The notes under the pieces were generated by a model. The model ran no database searches. It had not been told where the DNA came from and was given only the letters and a program-made list of their open reading frames with translations. Shown one piece after another: positions 8,841-18,526 of a stretch of DNA of 64,000 nt (within the stretch, counting starts at the first letter, position 1; each line of letters begins with the position of its first letter). The translations under genes and the position numbers were made by a program. Source of the stretch: Niallia circulans (GTDB lineage Bacteria > Bacillota > Bacilli > Bacillales > Cytobacillaceae); the NCBI RefSeq assembly GCF_003726095.1, contig NZ_CP026031.1:3720001-3784000 (forward strand). Direction: 5' to 3'.

Positions 8841-10559
8841 ATGAAATTGGAAGCGTTTCCACCTGTAAAAGGCAAACATAACCTTGAAAACTACGAGGAA
8901 CAGTACCAACATTTCAAATGGGACCAAGCAGAAAAGGATTTTTCATGGCATCAAACTGGAAAAATTAATTTGGCCTATGAAGCAATTGACCGTCACGCTG
9001 AAAACTACCGCGCCAATAAAGTAGCCCTCCATTATTTTCATCCATCTAGAAAAGAAACATACACATTTAAAGATTTAAAAAAATTCTCCAATAAAGCTGG
9101 AAATGTATTAAAGGAGATCGGAAATGTAAACAAAGGAGATCGAGTGTTTATTTTTATGCCTCGCTCCCCAGAATTATATTTTGCTTTACTTGGTGCAATC
9201 AAACTAGGTGCTATTGTCGGCCCATTATTCGAAGCCTTTATGGAAGATGCGGTGAAAGACCGTCTCTATGATAGTGAAGCAAAAGTAATTATTACCACAC
9301 CTGAACTAGTAAATAGAATTCCACATACAGAATTACCTGCTCTCGAAACTATTTTTATTGTCGGTGAAGACATCCAAGAAAACGATAAAACAAAGGATTT
9401 CCTTCATTACTTTCAAACAGCATCTACAGAATTAGACATAGAATGGGTCGATCGCAAGGATGGTTTAATCCTTCACTACACCTCTGGTTCAACGGGGAAA
9501 CCAAAAGGTGTGCTTCATGTTCACAATGCCATGATTCAACATTATCAAACGGCAAAGTGGGTATTAGATTTACAAGAGGAGGATGTATATTGGTGCACAG
9601 CTGATCCAGGCTGGGTTACAGGTACCTCCTACGGAATCTTTGGACCATGGCTTACTGGCTCGACAAATGTTGTGGCAGGAGGCCGATTTAGTCCTGATAT
9701 TTGGTATAAAACGATTGAAACCTTTGGAGTGACTGTTTGGTATAGTGCTCCTACCTCCTTTAGAATGCTAATGGCAGCAGGAGAGGAGGTAACAGAAAAA
9801 TATACACTCTCTTCTTTGCGTCATATATTAAGTGTTGGCGAACCACTGAATCCCGAGGTAATTCGATGGGGATACGATGTATTTGGACATCGTATCCATG
9901 ACACTTGGTGGATGACGGAAACTGGTGCTCAGCTAATATGCAATTTACCATGTATGGATATTAAATTAGGTTCAATGGGGAAACCATTACCGGGAATTGA
10001 AGCAGTAATTTTAGATGACAATGGCAACATTCTGCCGCCAAACCAAATGGGGAATTTAGCCATAAAAAAAGGCTGGCCTTCGATGATGCATACAATATGG
10101 AACAACCAAGAAAAATTTAATAGCTATTTCCAACATGATGAATGGTATGTTTCAGGAGACTCTGCTTATATGGATGAAGAGGGATATTTCTGGTTCCAAG
10201 GGCGAGTCGATGATGTTATTATGACTGCTGGAGAGAGAGTTGGACCATTTGAAGTGGAAAGTAAATTAATCGAATTTCCAGCAGTGGCAGAAGCTGGTGT
10301 CATCGGTAAACCAGATCCAATTCGAGGGGAAATTATCAAAGCCTTTATTGCATTGGTTGATGGCTATGAGCAAACAGATGAATTAAAAGAACAAATACGA
10401 TTATTTGTAAAAACCGGCTTGGCTGCTCATGCTGCTCCAAGAGAAATCGAATTCTGTGAAAAACTTCCTAAAACTCGCAGCGGAAAAATTATGAGACGTG
10501 TCTTAAAAGCATGGGAACTTGGCCTCCCTACTGGAGATCTCTCCACAATGGAAGATTAA
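8841..10559 (+). CDS. acsA: Acetyl-coenzyme A synthetase AcsA
   Basis: 572 residues, the same length as Bacillus subtilis AcsA. It converts acetate, ATP and CoA to acetyl-CoA through an acetyl-adenylate. The adenylate-forming P-loop YTSGSTGKPKG is near residue 212, WWMTETG further on, then VSGDSAYMDEEGYFWFQGR. The C-terminal KTRSGKIMRR carries Lys549, the residue regulated by acetylation in this family. GAGGGGG precedes the ATG. A cre site covers codons 3-7 (8848-8861), so CcpA repression in glucose is likely. A terminator follows. Typically this enzyme scavenges acetate after glucose exhaustion. Confidence 0.95.
   Translation: MKLEAFPPVKGKHNLENYEEQYQHFKWDQAEKDFSWHQTGKINLAYEAIDRHAENYRANKVALHYFHPSRKETYTFKDLKKFSNKAGNVLKEIGNVNKGDRVFIFMPRSPELYFALLGAIKLGAIVGPLFEAFMEDAVKDRLYDSEAKVIITTPELVNRIPHTELPALETIFIVGEDIQENDKTKDFLHYFQTASTELDIEWVDRKDGLILHYTSGSTGKPKGVLHVHNAMIQHYQTAKWVLDLQEEDVYWCTADPGWVTGTSYGIFGPWLTGSTNVVAGGRFSPDIWYKTIETFGVTVWYSAPTSFRMLMAAGEEVTEKYTLSSLRHILSVGEPLNPEVIRWGYDVFGHRIHDTWWMTETGAQLICNLPCMDIKLGSMGKPLPGIEAVILDDNGNILPPNQMGNLAIKKGWPSMMHTIWNNQEKFNSYFQHDEWYVSGDSAYMDEEGYFWFQGRVDDVIMTAGERVGPFEVESKLIEFPAVAEAGVIGKPDPIRGEIIKAFIALVDGYEQTDELKEQIRLFVKTGLAAHAAPREIEFCEKLPKTRSGKIMRRVLKAWELGLPTGDLSTMED
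8847..8862 (+). promoter_or_regulatory. cre site (CcpA) inside the start of acsA
   Basis: TGGAAGCGTTTCCA (8848-8861), with flanking T and C, fits the cre consensus WTGNAANCGNWNNCW at every position. It lies about 40 bp downstream of the predicted transcription start, a position that would let CcpA block elongation. Confidence 0.85.
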
Positions 10560-10580
10560 AAGTTAAGAGCCCGAATATAG

Positions 10581-10640
10581 AGAAGGAAATAAGCAATCCT
10601 CTTTTTCGCAAAAAGAAGATATTTATTTCCTTCTTTTATT
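10581..10640 (+). terminator. Terminator of acsA
   Basis: A 12-bp outer stem (10581-10592 with 10623-10634) encloses a smaller CTCTTTTT/AAAAAGAAG hairpin and is followed by TTTATT. Confidence 0.65.
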
Positions 10641-10754
10641 TGAAAGCGTTACATTTGGCGTTTATCTCCTTTCTATGGCACAATAGTAATGCTTGTTTAG
10701 ATCTGATAGCAACATATTTTTAAAGCGTTTTCTTATAGGAGGAGGAAGAAGAAC

Positions 10755-11672
10755 ATGAGAACAATCAAACTAGGTAGCAGTAACTTAGAAGTACCAGTAG
10801 TTGCAGTTGGTTGTATGCGTATTAATTCATTAGAAAAGAAGGAAGCAGAACGATTTGTTCAAACTGCGTTAGAACACGGTGCTAACTTCTTTGATCACGC
10901 AGATATTTATGGAAAAGGAGCTTGTGAAGAAATTTTTGCTGAAGCGATAAATATGTCGCCAAGTGTTCGTGAAAATATAATCTTACAATCTAAATGCGGG
11001 ATCAGAACAGGAATGTTCGATTTCTCTAAAGAACATATTTTGCAATCAGTAGACGGTATTTTACAAAGATTGAACACTGAATATTTAGACTCCCTTCTCC
11101 TCCATCGCCCAGACGCCTTAGTGGAGCCAGAAGAAGTCGCAGAAGCATTCGACATTCTGGAACAAACAGGTAAAGTTCGCCACTTTGGTGTTTCGAACCA
11201 AAATCCGATGCAGATTCAATTATTACAAAAGTATGTGAAACAGCCAATTGTGGCTAACCAATTGCAATTAAGTATTACGAATGCGAATATGATTTCTAAT
11301 GGGATTAATGTCAATATGGAAAATGACTCAGCCATTAACCGTGATGGCAGCATTTTAGACTTCTGTCGACTACATGATATAACGATTCAGCCTTGGTCTC
11401 CATTCCAATTTGGTTTCTTTGAAGGCGTTTTTCTTGGCAACGATAAATTCCCTGAATTAAATCAACAAATTGATGAAATTGCAGGCAAGTATCAAGTAAG
11501 TAACACAACCATTGCGATTGCCTGGTTATTGCGTCACCCTGCCAATATGCAGCCAGTAATCGGTACAATGAATGTGGAACGTTTAATTGATTGCATAAAA
11601 GCAAGTGACGTTTATTTAACAAGAGAAGAATGGTACAGCATTTATCGTGCCGCTGGAAATATATTGCCATAA
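10755..11672 (+). CDS. Aldo/keto reductase family oxidoreductase
   Basis: 305 residues forming a (beta/alpha)8 NADPH-dependent reductase. The catalytic tetrad can be placed: Asp47 and Tyr52 in FFDHADIYG, Lys80 in LQSKCG, His117 in LLHRPD. C-terminal cofactor-binding segments (QPWSPF, PVIGTMNVERL) are present. The sequence resembles the E. coli YdhF-like subgroup rather than YtbE- or YqkF-type enzymes. The substrate cannot be read from the sequence. GGAGGAGGA precedes the ATG. It is probably transcribed alone between the acsA terminator and a bidirectional terminator shared with queF. Confidence 0.88.
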   Translation: MRTIKLGSSNLEVPVVAVGCMRINSLEKKEAERFVQTALEHGANFFDHADIYGKGACEEIFAEAINMSPSVRENIILQSKCGIRTGMFDFSKEHILQSVDGILQRLNTEYLDSLLLHRPDALVEPEEVAEAFDILEQTGKVRHFGVSNQNPMQIQLLQKYVKQPIVANQLQLSITNANMISNGINVNMENDSAINRDGSILDFCRLHDITIQPWSPFQFGFFEGVFLGNDKFPELNQQIDEIAGKYQVSNTTIAIAWLLRHPANMQPVIGTMNVERLIDCIKASDVYLTREEWYSIYRAAGNILP

Positions 11673-11690
11673 TTTTATTAATCAAAAGAA

Positions 11691-11737
11691 AAACCAGTCA
11701 ACTACTCTACATAACGAGTCGCTGACTGGTTTTTTCT
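11691..11737. terminator. Bidirectional terminator between the aldo/keto reductase gene and queF
   Basis: AAACCAGTCA (11691-11700) pairs with TGACTGGTTT (11723-11732). T-runs follow on both strands, so it can serve both convergent genes. Confidence 0.85.
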
Positions 11738-12237
11738 TATCGATTATCTACCTTTTCTGGGTACATATCATGGTTCATTAATCGATGTGCTGCCATCTCT
11801 TCAAATTTGGTGCCCGGTTTTCCATAATTACACCATGGGTCGATGGAAATCCCGCCTCGTGGAGTGAATTTCCCCCATACTTCTATATATCTTGGATCTA
11901 ACAGTTTTATTAAATCATTCATAATAATATTGACACAATCTTCGTGAAAATCCCCATGATTGCGAAAACTAAATAAATACAACTTTAAAGACTTGCTTTC
12001 CACTATTTTCTTATTGGGTATATAAGAAATATACATTGTCGCAAAGTCAGGCTGCCCTGTTATTGGGCAAAGACTCGTAAATTCGGGACAATTAAATTTC
12101 ACAAAATAATCTCTATCAGAATGAAGATTATCTACTGATTCTAATACCTCTGGTGCATAATCACTTTTATATTGAGTATTTTGATTTCCTAACAAAGTTA
12201 AATCTGTTAATCCTTCTTCGTTCTTTCTTCCTGACAT
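11737..12237 (-). CDS. queF: NADPH-dependent 7-cyano-7-deazaguanine reductase QueF
   Basis: 166 residues. It reduces the nitrile preQ0 to preQ1 in queuosine tRNA modification. The active-site Cys57 lies in [12 protein letters not shown] with Asp64 downstream, the QueF motif ESKSLKLY is at about 80-87, and Glu99 is in FHEDCV. The length matches the unimodular Bacillus-type enzyme. AAGGAGGA lies before the ATG. The upstream preQ1-I riboswitch and terminator mean the end product represses its own synthesis. No queCDE genes are in the window. Confidence 0.96.
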   Translation of the reverse strand: MSGRKNEEGLTDLTLLGNQNTQYKSDYAPEVLESVDNLHSDRDYFVKFNCPEFTSLCPITGQPDFATMYISYIPNKKIVESKSLKLYLFSFRNHGDFHEDCVNIIMNDLIKLLDPRYIEVWGKFTPRGGISIDPWCNYGKPGTKFEEMAAHRLMNHDMYPEKVDNR

Positions 12238-12317
12238 GAAAAAGTCCTCCTTGTTTGGTGTTTCCCAACCCTGCTAAAAAGAGAGGCATTTACCTTACGC
12301 AGAAAAACTAGCTGAAT

Positions 12318-12351
12318 CAAACAAAAAAGCCATATCCTTTATGGACATGGC
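12318..12351 (-). terminator. Riboswitch-controlled terminator before queF
   Basis: A 9-bp stem with one G-U pair (12329-12337 with 12343-12351) is followed on the minus strand by TTTTTTGTTTG. Just upstream, GGAUACAUG can pair, with a 2-nt bulge, to CAUGUCC in the terminator's left arm and so form the antiterminator. Confidence 0.85.
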
Positions 12352-12368
12352 GTGAATTGCATGTATCC

Positions 12369-12404
12369 ATAGTTTTTTATAGAGGGTATTTGCTATGAAC
12401 CTCT
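12369..12404 (-). promoter_or_regulatory. PreQ1 class I riboswitch aptamer
   Basis: On the minus strand the sequence runs AGAGGTTC, then ATAGC, an A-rich loop, CCCTCT and TATAAAAAACTA. This is the H-type pseudoknot pattern of preQ1-I aptamers: AGAGG/CCTCT stem, A-rich tail. Binding of preQ1 should lock the aptamer and favour the terminator at 12318-12351. A small hairpin (CCCGT...ACGGG, 12405-12420) abuts its 5' side. Confidence 0.93.
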
Positions 12405-12499
12405 CCCGTTTCAGTACGGGTATATCTTTTCTTACTATATAGAATCCACAAAAATTCGTCAATTAAAAATCGCTGGCCTTCTATATCTTTTTCTTCCCT

Positions 12500-12880
12500 T
12501 TATTTATGAAGTACTTCCACTGTTTCTATCCCTTCTTTATCCATTTCAGCATTCAGATCATCTTGTACCGTTATATCCGCAAGCTTAACTTTTGAGCGAT
12601 AAGCGGAGCGAACGATAACATGGGATGCGACAGGAGAAGTTAAAAAAACAAAGAAAATTCCCAAGAACAGGCGAATGCTAAAAACACCTTCTATAATAAA
12701 AAAGACAAATGTGCCAACAAGGGTAAAAAGTACTCCCATAGTAGAGCCTTTGGATGCAGCATGAGATCTTGTGTATACATCTGGCAGTCTTATTAATCCA
12801 AGGGAACTCAGAAAACAAAAAATGGCGCCACAGAATATAAGTAGAACAGATATGAGTTCAATCAGATTGTTTTCGCTCAA
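12500..12880 (-). CDS. mrpG: Mrp Na+/H+ antiporter subunit G
   Basis: 126 residues with three membrane helices and the family motif LGLIRLPDVYTRSHAASKGSTMG. It is the last gene of the mrp operon, and its product is part of the hetero-oligomeric membrane antiporter that expels Na+ in exchange for H+. The TTG start (12880) has GAGGTG 6 bp upstream and overlaps mrpF by 23 bp. The soluble C-terminal tail is longer than the minimal subunit. Confidence 0.92.
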   Translation of the reverse strand: MSENNLIELISVLLIFCGAIFCFLSSLGLIRLPDVYTRSHAASKGSTMGVLFTLVGTFVFFIIEGVFSIRLFLGIFFVFLTSPVASHVIVRSAYRSKVKLADITVQDDLNAEMDKEGIETVEVLHK

Positions 12881-13142
12881 TGACTACACCTCTTTCCATA
12901 TATCGGGCAAAAGCAATCGTTCCAATAAACGACAAAATCCCAATTAATAAAATCACCTCAAAAAAACCTGTATTCCGAAGCAGAACGGAAAAAATCGCTA
13001 CTCCTGCAATTAGATTGATTCCTAAACTGTCTAATGCTTGTATTCTGTCAGGAGCTGACGGTCCTTTAATAAGACGATATATTGTTGCAAGAATAGATAT
13101 GATCAGTAAAATTAACGATCCAACTAATAATTGATCAATCAT
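12858..13142 (-). CDS. mrpF: Mrp Na+/H+ antiporter subunit F
   Basis: 94 residues with three membrane helices. The conserved RLIKGPSAPDRIQALDSLGIN segment carries the Asp of the family that is implicated in function. It overlaps both mrpE (8 bp) and mrpG (23 bp), implying tight coupling. MrpF homologues alone have been linked to cholate/Na+ efflux in Bacillus, but here it belongs to the full complex. Confidence 0.93.
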   Translation of the reverse strand: MIDQLLVGSLILLIISILATIYRLIKGPSAPDRIQALDSLGINLIAGVAIFSVLLRNTGFFEVILLIGILSFIGTIAFARYMERGVVIERKQSD

Positions 13143-13617
13143 AGCGAGTCACCCTCTTTATTGCCTTTTCGAATTTTTCCTTTGAACGAAAGATGGATTC
13201 CTTTTGTGCAGGGATATCCATCGCATGAATAAAGAACTTTTTATTATCGGAAGTAACCTCTACTACAACAGAACCAGGAGTTAAATTCATTAATAGAGCT
13301 AGTAAGGAGACTTCCAATTCCCCTTCTAATTCCGTTTCTAACGAAAATATTCCTGGGGAAATATTTAATCTTGGCCTTGTTATTTGCCTAATCACAACAA
13401 CACTTGAGGTAAACAGCTGCTCAATAAAAACAAAAAATAGCTTTACGACCGCAAAAAATGTTTCTAAATAAAATTTAGTTGACAAATAGCGACGCAAGAT
13501 AAATAAAACAAGTATACCGAACAAGTAACCAGTAAAAAACGTTAAGACATTCCATGTGTCCTGTAAAAACATCCAGATGATACCGATTAATAAGTTGATC
13601 AATATTTGCATAGGCAT
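13135..13617 (-). CDS. mrpE: Mrp Na+/H+ antiporter subunit E
   Basis: About 160 residues from the ATG at 13617, which has AGGGGTG upstream; an earlier in-frame GTG at 13626 overlaps that site. Two or three N-terminal helices are followed by a cytoplasmic domain with the family segment LLALMNLTPGSVVVEV and a terminal HAMDIPA region. Its stop overlaps the mrpF start. Confidence 0.92.
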   Translation of the reverse strand: MPMQILINLLIGIIWMFLQDTWNVLTFFTGYLFGILVLFILRRYLSTKFYLETFFAVVKLFFVFIEQLFTSSVVVIRQITRPRLNISPGIFSLETELEGELEVSLLALLMNLTPGSVVVEVTSDNKKFFIHAMDIPAQKESIFRSKEKFEKAIKRVTRYD

Positions 13618-13658
13618 GGATACCACCCCTTTTTTGTCTATTTACTACTTAAATTCCC

Positions 13659-15140
13659 TTAATTATTGCTTAAAACAGCTTTGACATAATAATTGGGGTC
13701 CATCAAGCCTTCAACTGCCAAATCTACATATTCATGAATCCCTTCTGTCCCTATTCCTAATGCAATGGTTAAGAAAGTAAGGAAAGCCATCGGCAGCATT
13801 AATCCTTTCGTGGTTCCTTTTTCTTGTTCTAATGTTAAATCGGTATAGCCCCAAAACACAGCCATAAATACTTTCATAATAGAATAAAGGACAAACAAGC
13901 TGCTGATTAGTCCAAATGCACCTAACCAGTAATATCCTGCATTAAAGGTACCTTCTGTAATAAATATTTTCCCTAAAAATCCACTTAACGGAGGAATTCC
14001 TGATAAGGATAAAGCTGCTACAAAGAACATCCAGCCTAACTGCGGGTGTAAACGAATCAATCCACTCATCTCATCTAATTTACTTGTTCCAGTCAGATGA
14101 ATAATTGTACCTCCCAGCAAAAAGATAAGTGCTTTGATCACCATATCATGCATGAAATAGTAGATGGAACCAGTCATCCCCACTGTTGAGTACGTAGCAA
14201 CACCCGCCAAAATAAACCCAACACCAATGACCACATTATAGGTCATCACTTTATAGATATCTCTATAGGCTACGGCTCCAATTGCTCCAAGAGTCATCGT
14301 AATAGCTGCGAGAATTCCGATTAATAAATGGGTAATGTGAACTTCATGATAAAAAATCAAGGTAAATACTCGAATAATCGCATACATTCCTACTTTTGTT
14401 AAAAGTGCAGCAAAGATAGCAGAAATCGCTGTTGGTGGTGCACTATATGAACCTGGAAGCCAGAAGAATAAAAACAATCCAGCTTTTAAGCTAAATACAA
14501 TTAGGAATAAAATCGCTACCGTTGTCATGAGCCCGCCTTGACCAACTTCTGCAATACGGACAGATAAATGGGCAAAATTTAACGTTCCAGTAATAGCGTA
14601 TAAATAAGCAATCGCAACGAGAAACAGAAAGGATGAAATAATATTTATCAGTATATATTTAATTGATTCTCTTAACTGAACCCTTGTTCCTCCTAATGAA
14701 ATGAGTACATATGAAGCAACAAGCATTACTTCAAAACAAACAAATAGGTTAAATATATCCCCTGTAAGGAAAGAACCGTTTACACCTGTTATCAAAACCA
14801 AGAATAATGGATAAAAATAATACTTCTCCAATTGTTCCCCAATCGAATGAAATGCGTATAACAAACAGCAAAACCCAATAATACTCGTAACGAGAACAAG
14901 AATTGCCGCAAACATATCAGCTACCATACTTACACCAAATGGTGCGTCCCATCCTCCTAATTGAATGGACTGGATCCCATCTGTTTTAATTTGACCGATT
15001 AAAACGTAAGCCACAATAAAAACAGAAATAACTGCTACTAAGCTTAATATCCGATGAAGGATAACTTTATCTCGAAAAATAACCATGATCATCGCAAATA
15101 CGATAGGAAGGATGATCGGCAAAATGACAATATTATTCAT
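13659..15140 (-). CDS. mrpD: Mrp Na+/H+ antiporter subunit D
   Basis: About 493 residues, a 14-helix proton-translocating subunit homologous to NuoM/NuoN of complex I. Family landmarks include FEVMLVASYVLISLGG (with the conserved Glu), KAGLFLFFWLPGSY (key Lys) and HDMVIKALIFLLGG. I place the start at the ATG at 15140, with AGGGG 8 bp before it, rather than 15146, which is too close to the site. It overlaps the mrpC stop. Confidence 0.94.
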   Translation of the reverse strand: MNNIVILPIILPIVFAMIMVIFRDKVILHRILSLVAVISVFIVAYVLIGQIKTDGIQSIQLGGWDAPFGVSMVADMFAAILVLVTSIIGFCCLLYAFHSIGEQLEKYYFYPLFLVLITGVNGSFLTGDIFNLFVCFEVMLVASYVLISLGGTRVQLRESIKYILINIISSFLFLVAIAYLYAITGTLNFAHLSVRIAEVGQGGLMTTVAILFLIVFSLKAGLFLFFWLPGSYSAPPTAISAIFAALLTKVGMYAIIRVFTLIFYHEVHITHLLIGILAAITMTLGAIGAVAYRDIYKVMTYNVVIGVGFILAGVATYSTVGMTGSIYYFMHDMVIKALIFLLGGTIIHLTGTSKLDEMSGLIRLHPQLGWMFFVAALSLSGIPPLSGFLGKIFITEGTFNAGYYWLGAFGLISSLFVLYSIMKVFMAVFWGYTDLTLEQEKGTTKGLMLPMAFLTFLTIALGIGTEGIHEYVDLAVEGLMDPNYYVKAVLSNN

Positions 15141-15471
15141 CCTCATTACCCCTTAATAAATCTGTATCATCGGTGCCTAATACTTTATATGCTCTGTAGC
15201 TTAGTACTAAAAATAAAGCTGTTGTTGCAAAGTTTATGACAATGGCTGTAAGCAGCAATGCCTGCGGCAAAGAATCTGCAAAAGTATGATCGGTTATCCC
15301 TAAGAGCGGAGGACCTCCTTTATTCAATCCACCCATTGTAATAATAAGCAAGTTTACACCGTGACCAAGAATTGATGTCCCTAAAATAATTCGTAATAAT
15401 GTCTTTGTTAAAATAAGGTAGATTCCGATAGAGAATAAGATACCTACAAGAATAGACATTAGCGTCTCCAT
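15133..15471 (-). CDS. mrpC: Mrp Na+/H+ antiporter subunit C
   Basis: 112 residues with three helices, homologous to NuoK. The segment GTSILGHGVNLLIITMG is typical. A TAATG stop-start overlap links it to mrpB, and its own stop overlaps mrpD. Confidence 0.94.
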   Translation of the reverse strand: METLMSILVGILFSIGIYLILTKTLLRIILGTSILGHGVNLLIITMGGLNKGGPPLLGITDHTFADSLPQALLLTAIVINFATTALFLVLSYRAYKVLGTDDTDLLRGNEDE

Positions 15472-15896
15472 TATCGATCATCCCCTATTGTCATAATAAT
15501 TGTTATGGCGGTACCGATAACGGCAAGAGCCACACCCACATCGAAAATGACTGCAGTCGCCAACTCCGTTTTTCCAAAAATCGGCAGATCAAAGTATCCA
15601 AAGGCTTGGGTTAAAAATGCTTCCCCAAACACCATTCCCCCTACCCCTGTCAAAACAGCGATTAACACGCCCACTCCCGCTAATACTTTAAAGTCAACAG
15701 GAAGGTTCTTTCGGACGGATTCAATATCAAAGGTAAGAAAAAGCAATATAATCGCAGCCGCAAAGGTAAGACCGCCAATAAATCCACCTCCTGGAAAATG
15801 GTGTCCAGAGACAAAAAGGTTGATTGCAAAGGTGAGGATAATGACGACAGCAACCTTTGCAACACTTCGGATGATAATATCATTTGGTTCCTTCAT
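15471..15896 (-). CDS. mrpB: Mrp Na+/H+ antiporter subunit B
   Basis: 141 residues with four helices. The family motif FVSGHHFPGGGFIGGL is at about 28-43. GGGAGGGGATAAG precedes the ATG. It overlaps the 3' end of mrpA by 17 bp, so translation would normally be coupled to that gene, which is frameshifted here. Confidence 0.94.
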   Translation of the reverse strand: MKEPNDIIIRSVAKVAVVIILTFAINLFVSGHHFPGGGFIGGLTFAAAIILLFLTFDIESVRKNLPVDFKVLAGVGVLIAVLTGVGGMVFGEAFLTQAFGYFDLPIFGKTELATAVIFDVGVALAVIGTAITIIMTIGDDR

Positions 15897-18295
15897 TCTT
15901 ATCCCCTCCCACTAGTCGTACCTTTATTAATGTATAAACGCCCAAACCTGCTACTGTAAGCACAAGAATCTCTAACATCGTGTCAATACCTCGGAAATCT
16001 ACCAAAATGGCATTAACGATATTTTTTGCTCCGGCTAGTTTATAGGAGTTTTCATAATAGCTTGAAATAGAAGCAAACAGATGGGTTCCATTTGCTGATA
16101 AAGCAATCAGTGTAACAACTAACCCTACGCCAATCGAAATAATGGCATTAACCACTTTAAAAGGTACCCTGCTTATTTCTTTCTTTAATTGCGGCAAATG
16201 ATAGAAGCATAGCAAGAATAATACAGTCGTTACCGTTTCAACTACTAATTGCGTAAGTGCTAGATCTGGAGCTCTAAAAAGAACAAAGAAAAACGAAACA
16301 AGAAATCCTAACGCTCCAACCGCCACAATAGAGGTAATTCTCGATTTGGATAACAGCACGGTGACAGAACTTACAATCATTGCAATGACTATTCCCATAT
16401 CAAAAATAGTAATTGGTGAATCATGTGACATATCAAATGTAAAACCATTAAAAAGGAACAAGGATCCCCGATGATTAAAATGATAAAGCCAAATATATAG
16501 ACTAGATAATCACGTAAAAAGCCAGTCATATAAAAATTAGTAATAGACTTAGATAATATTTCTAGATATTCCAAGCCTAGATTATATAAATTACTTAATG
16601 TAATGGCTTGTGGATACAGACGATAAATCTTATACCATTTTCGTAAAAACAAATATAGTACCGTACCTAATACCACCACACCAATCGTCATCCAAAGCTC
16701 TGTATTAAATCCATGGAAAGCGCTAATTTTTTGGACTCAACTGTATACGCAAGTGTTGGCAGCACAGCTGTAAATGCTGGTTTTAACAAAAATTTCGAGA
16801 CAACATTTGGAATAAAGAAGAAAAGAATAACAAGCGCACCTAGAATGATAGGTGAGAGCAACAAGCCAATTGGCGCCTCATGCACCACTTTATCCAGTTT
16901 TGGTGCTTTATTTTTCCCTCTAAATGTTTTAAAAATTAATACCATGCAATAAACAAACGTTAATACACTAGCAATCCAAGCTATAATAGGAATAAAAATT
17001 CCAATATGCTGAAGATTAAATATTTCCATTTCCGACGCTTGCACAACAGCGGTAAAGAACATTTCTTTACTTAGGAAACCATTAAATGGTGGAAGACCAG
17101 CCATCGAAAAACCACCAATTACTGTAAGGGTAAAGGAAACTGGCATTAAGTGAATAAGCCCGCCAAGTCTCCGCAAATCCCGAGTACCGGTTTCATGGTC
17201 AATTATTCCTACGACCATAAATAAAGAGCCCTTAAAGGTGGAATGATTTACTAAGTGAAAAATCGCTGCAAAAATCGCTGTTGCATACAGCCCTGCTTCT
17301 TCTACAGCTACCCCTTTATACATTGCAGCAGAACCCAAGCCAAGCAGACTCATAATTAATCCTAATTGACTAATGGTTGAATACGCTAATAATGCTTTTA
17401 AATCTGTCTGCTTCACGGCATTAAAGGAGCCATATAATAAAGTAAAAATGCCTATTCCTACAACAATCCAGAACCACTCCATCGTCCCGCCAAAAATAGG
17501 AGTTAGACGAGCAACTAAATAAATTCCTGCTTTAACCATCGTTGCCGAATGTAAATAAGCACTGATTGGAGTCGGTGCTTCCATGGCATCTGGAAGCCAA
17601 ATACTAAACGGAAATTGGGCAGACTTCGTAAATGCCCCTAGTAAAATGAGAATCATTGCTGGTATAAATAAAGCATGACCTTGAATTAAATCAAGTTGAA
17701 GCAGCGTTTCTCTTATGCTGGTTGTATCTGCCATAATAGAAAGCATAATCAAACCCGCCAGCATCGCAAGTCCGCCAAAAACAGTAATCAACATTGCCTT
17801 CTGCGCGCCATATCTAGAACGGTCCCTTTCATACCAATAAGCAATTAACAGAAAGGACGACACACTCGTAATTTCCCAGAAAACATACAAAACATAATAA
17901 TTATCAGACAATACTAGCCCAAGCATCGCTCCCATAAATAACAATAAATATACATAGAAGTTATGCAATGCTTCGCGATGCTTTGATAAATAGAAAATAG
18001 AATATAAAATGACTAAACTTCCTATCCCAGCAATCAGCAATCCAAAAACTAAGCTAAGCCCATCTAAGTAGGTTATAAAGTTAATGCCATAGGCTGGTAT
18101 CCATTTAACTGTAGAAGTAAACACCTCTCCTTTTGCTACTTTTGGAATGTACGTCAACAGATAGATAAAAATAAGAAATGGCACAAACAGTACAAACCAG
18201 CCAGTATGGATTCGTGGCGTCAGCCTTTTATAAATAAAAGGCACAATTAAGGCAAACATAAATGGAAACAATATCATAAAATGTACCCAAGTCAT
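15880..18295 (-). pseudogene. mrpA: Mrp Na+/H+ antiporter subunit A, with two single-base frameshifts
   Basis: The complete subunit (about 800 residues, NuoL-like) is encoded but in three frames. Frame 1 (18295-16688, 535 codons, good AAAGGAGGG site) covers the NuoL-like core, including KSAQFPFSIWLPDAMEAPTPISAYLH. At an A6 run near 16729-16734 it shifts to a frame that reads ISAFHGFNTELWMTIGVVV, as expected for MrpA. At a G4 run near 16467-16470 a second shift is needed to continue as GSLFLFNGFTFDMSHDSP, down to the stop at 15880. Each break is repaired by adding one base to the homopolymer. Everything else in the gene is well conserved. The alternatives are sequencing error, a true decayed gene, or slippage. 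Confidence 0.85.
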
Positions 18296-18435
18296 TTTTA
18301 TTTCCCTCCTTTAAATTGGTTCTATTTTGATGAACTTAAGTCAAAAAGGTATTTATAATGAAAACGATGTCTAACCTTACTATTAGTAAAAGAATATAAA
18401 TGTATTTGTTCATTTGGATAATTTAAGGAAATGCA

Positions 18436-18464
18436 TTGACTCATATAGTAGCATACGTTATAGT
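18436..18464 (+). promoter_or_regulatory. Sigma-A-type promoter of the Usp-like gene
   Basis: TTGACT (18436-18441) and TATAGT (18459-18464) are separated by 17 bp, about 60 bp before the start at 18527. The mrp promoter must lie in the same 230-bp divergent gap, but I cannot place it with confidence. Confidence 0.7.
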
Positions 18465-18526
18465 CATACATAGTTTATTATTAATGGTGTAAATCATTCA
18501 CATCTATACCTGAGGTGAAAAAAATC

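Noticed and set aside
10641..10654. cre-like TGAAAGCGTTACAT before the aldo/keto reductase gene.
   Set aside because: The right arm lacks the conserved C and the site sits just downstream of the acsA terminator, away from a recognisable promoter.
16688..16740. Programmed -1 frameshift at the A6 run of mrpA.
   Set aside because: The zero-frame sequence TCC-AAA-AAA-TTA gives only a partial slippery site, no downstream structure is evident, and a second independent shift near 16467-16470 would still be needed.
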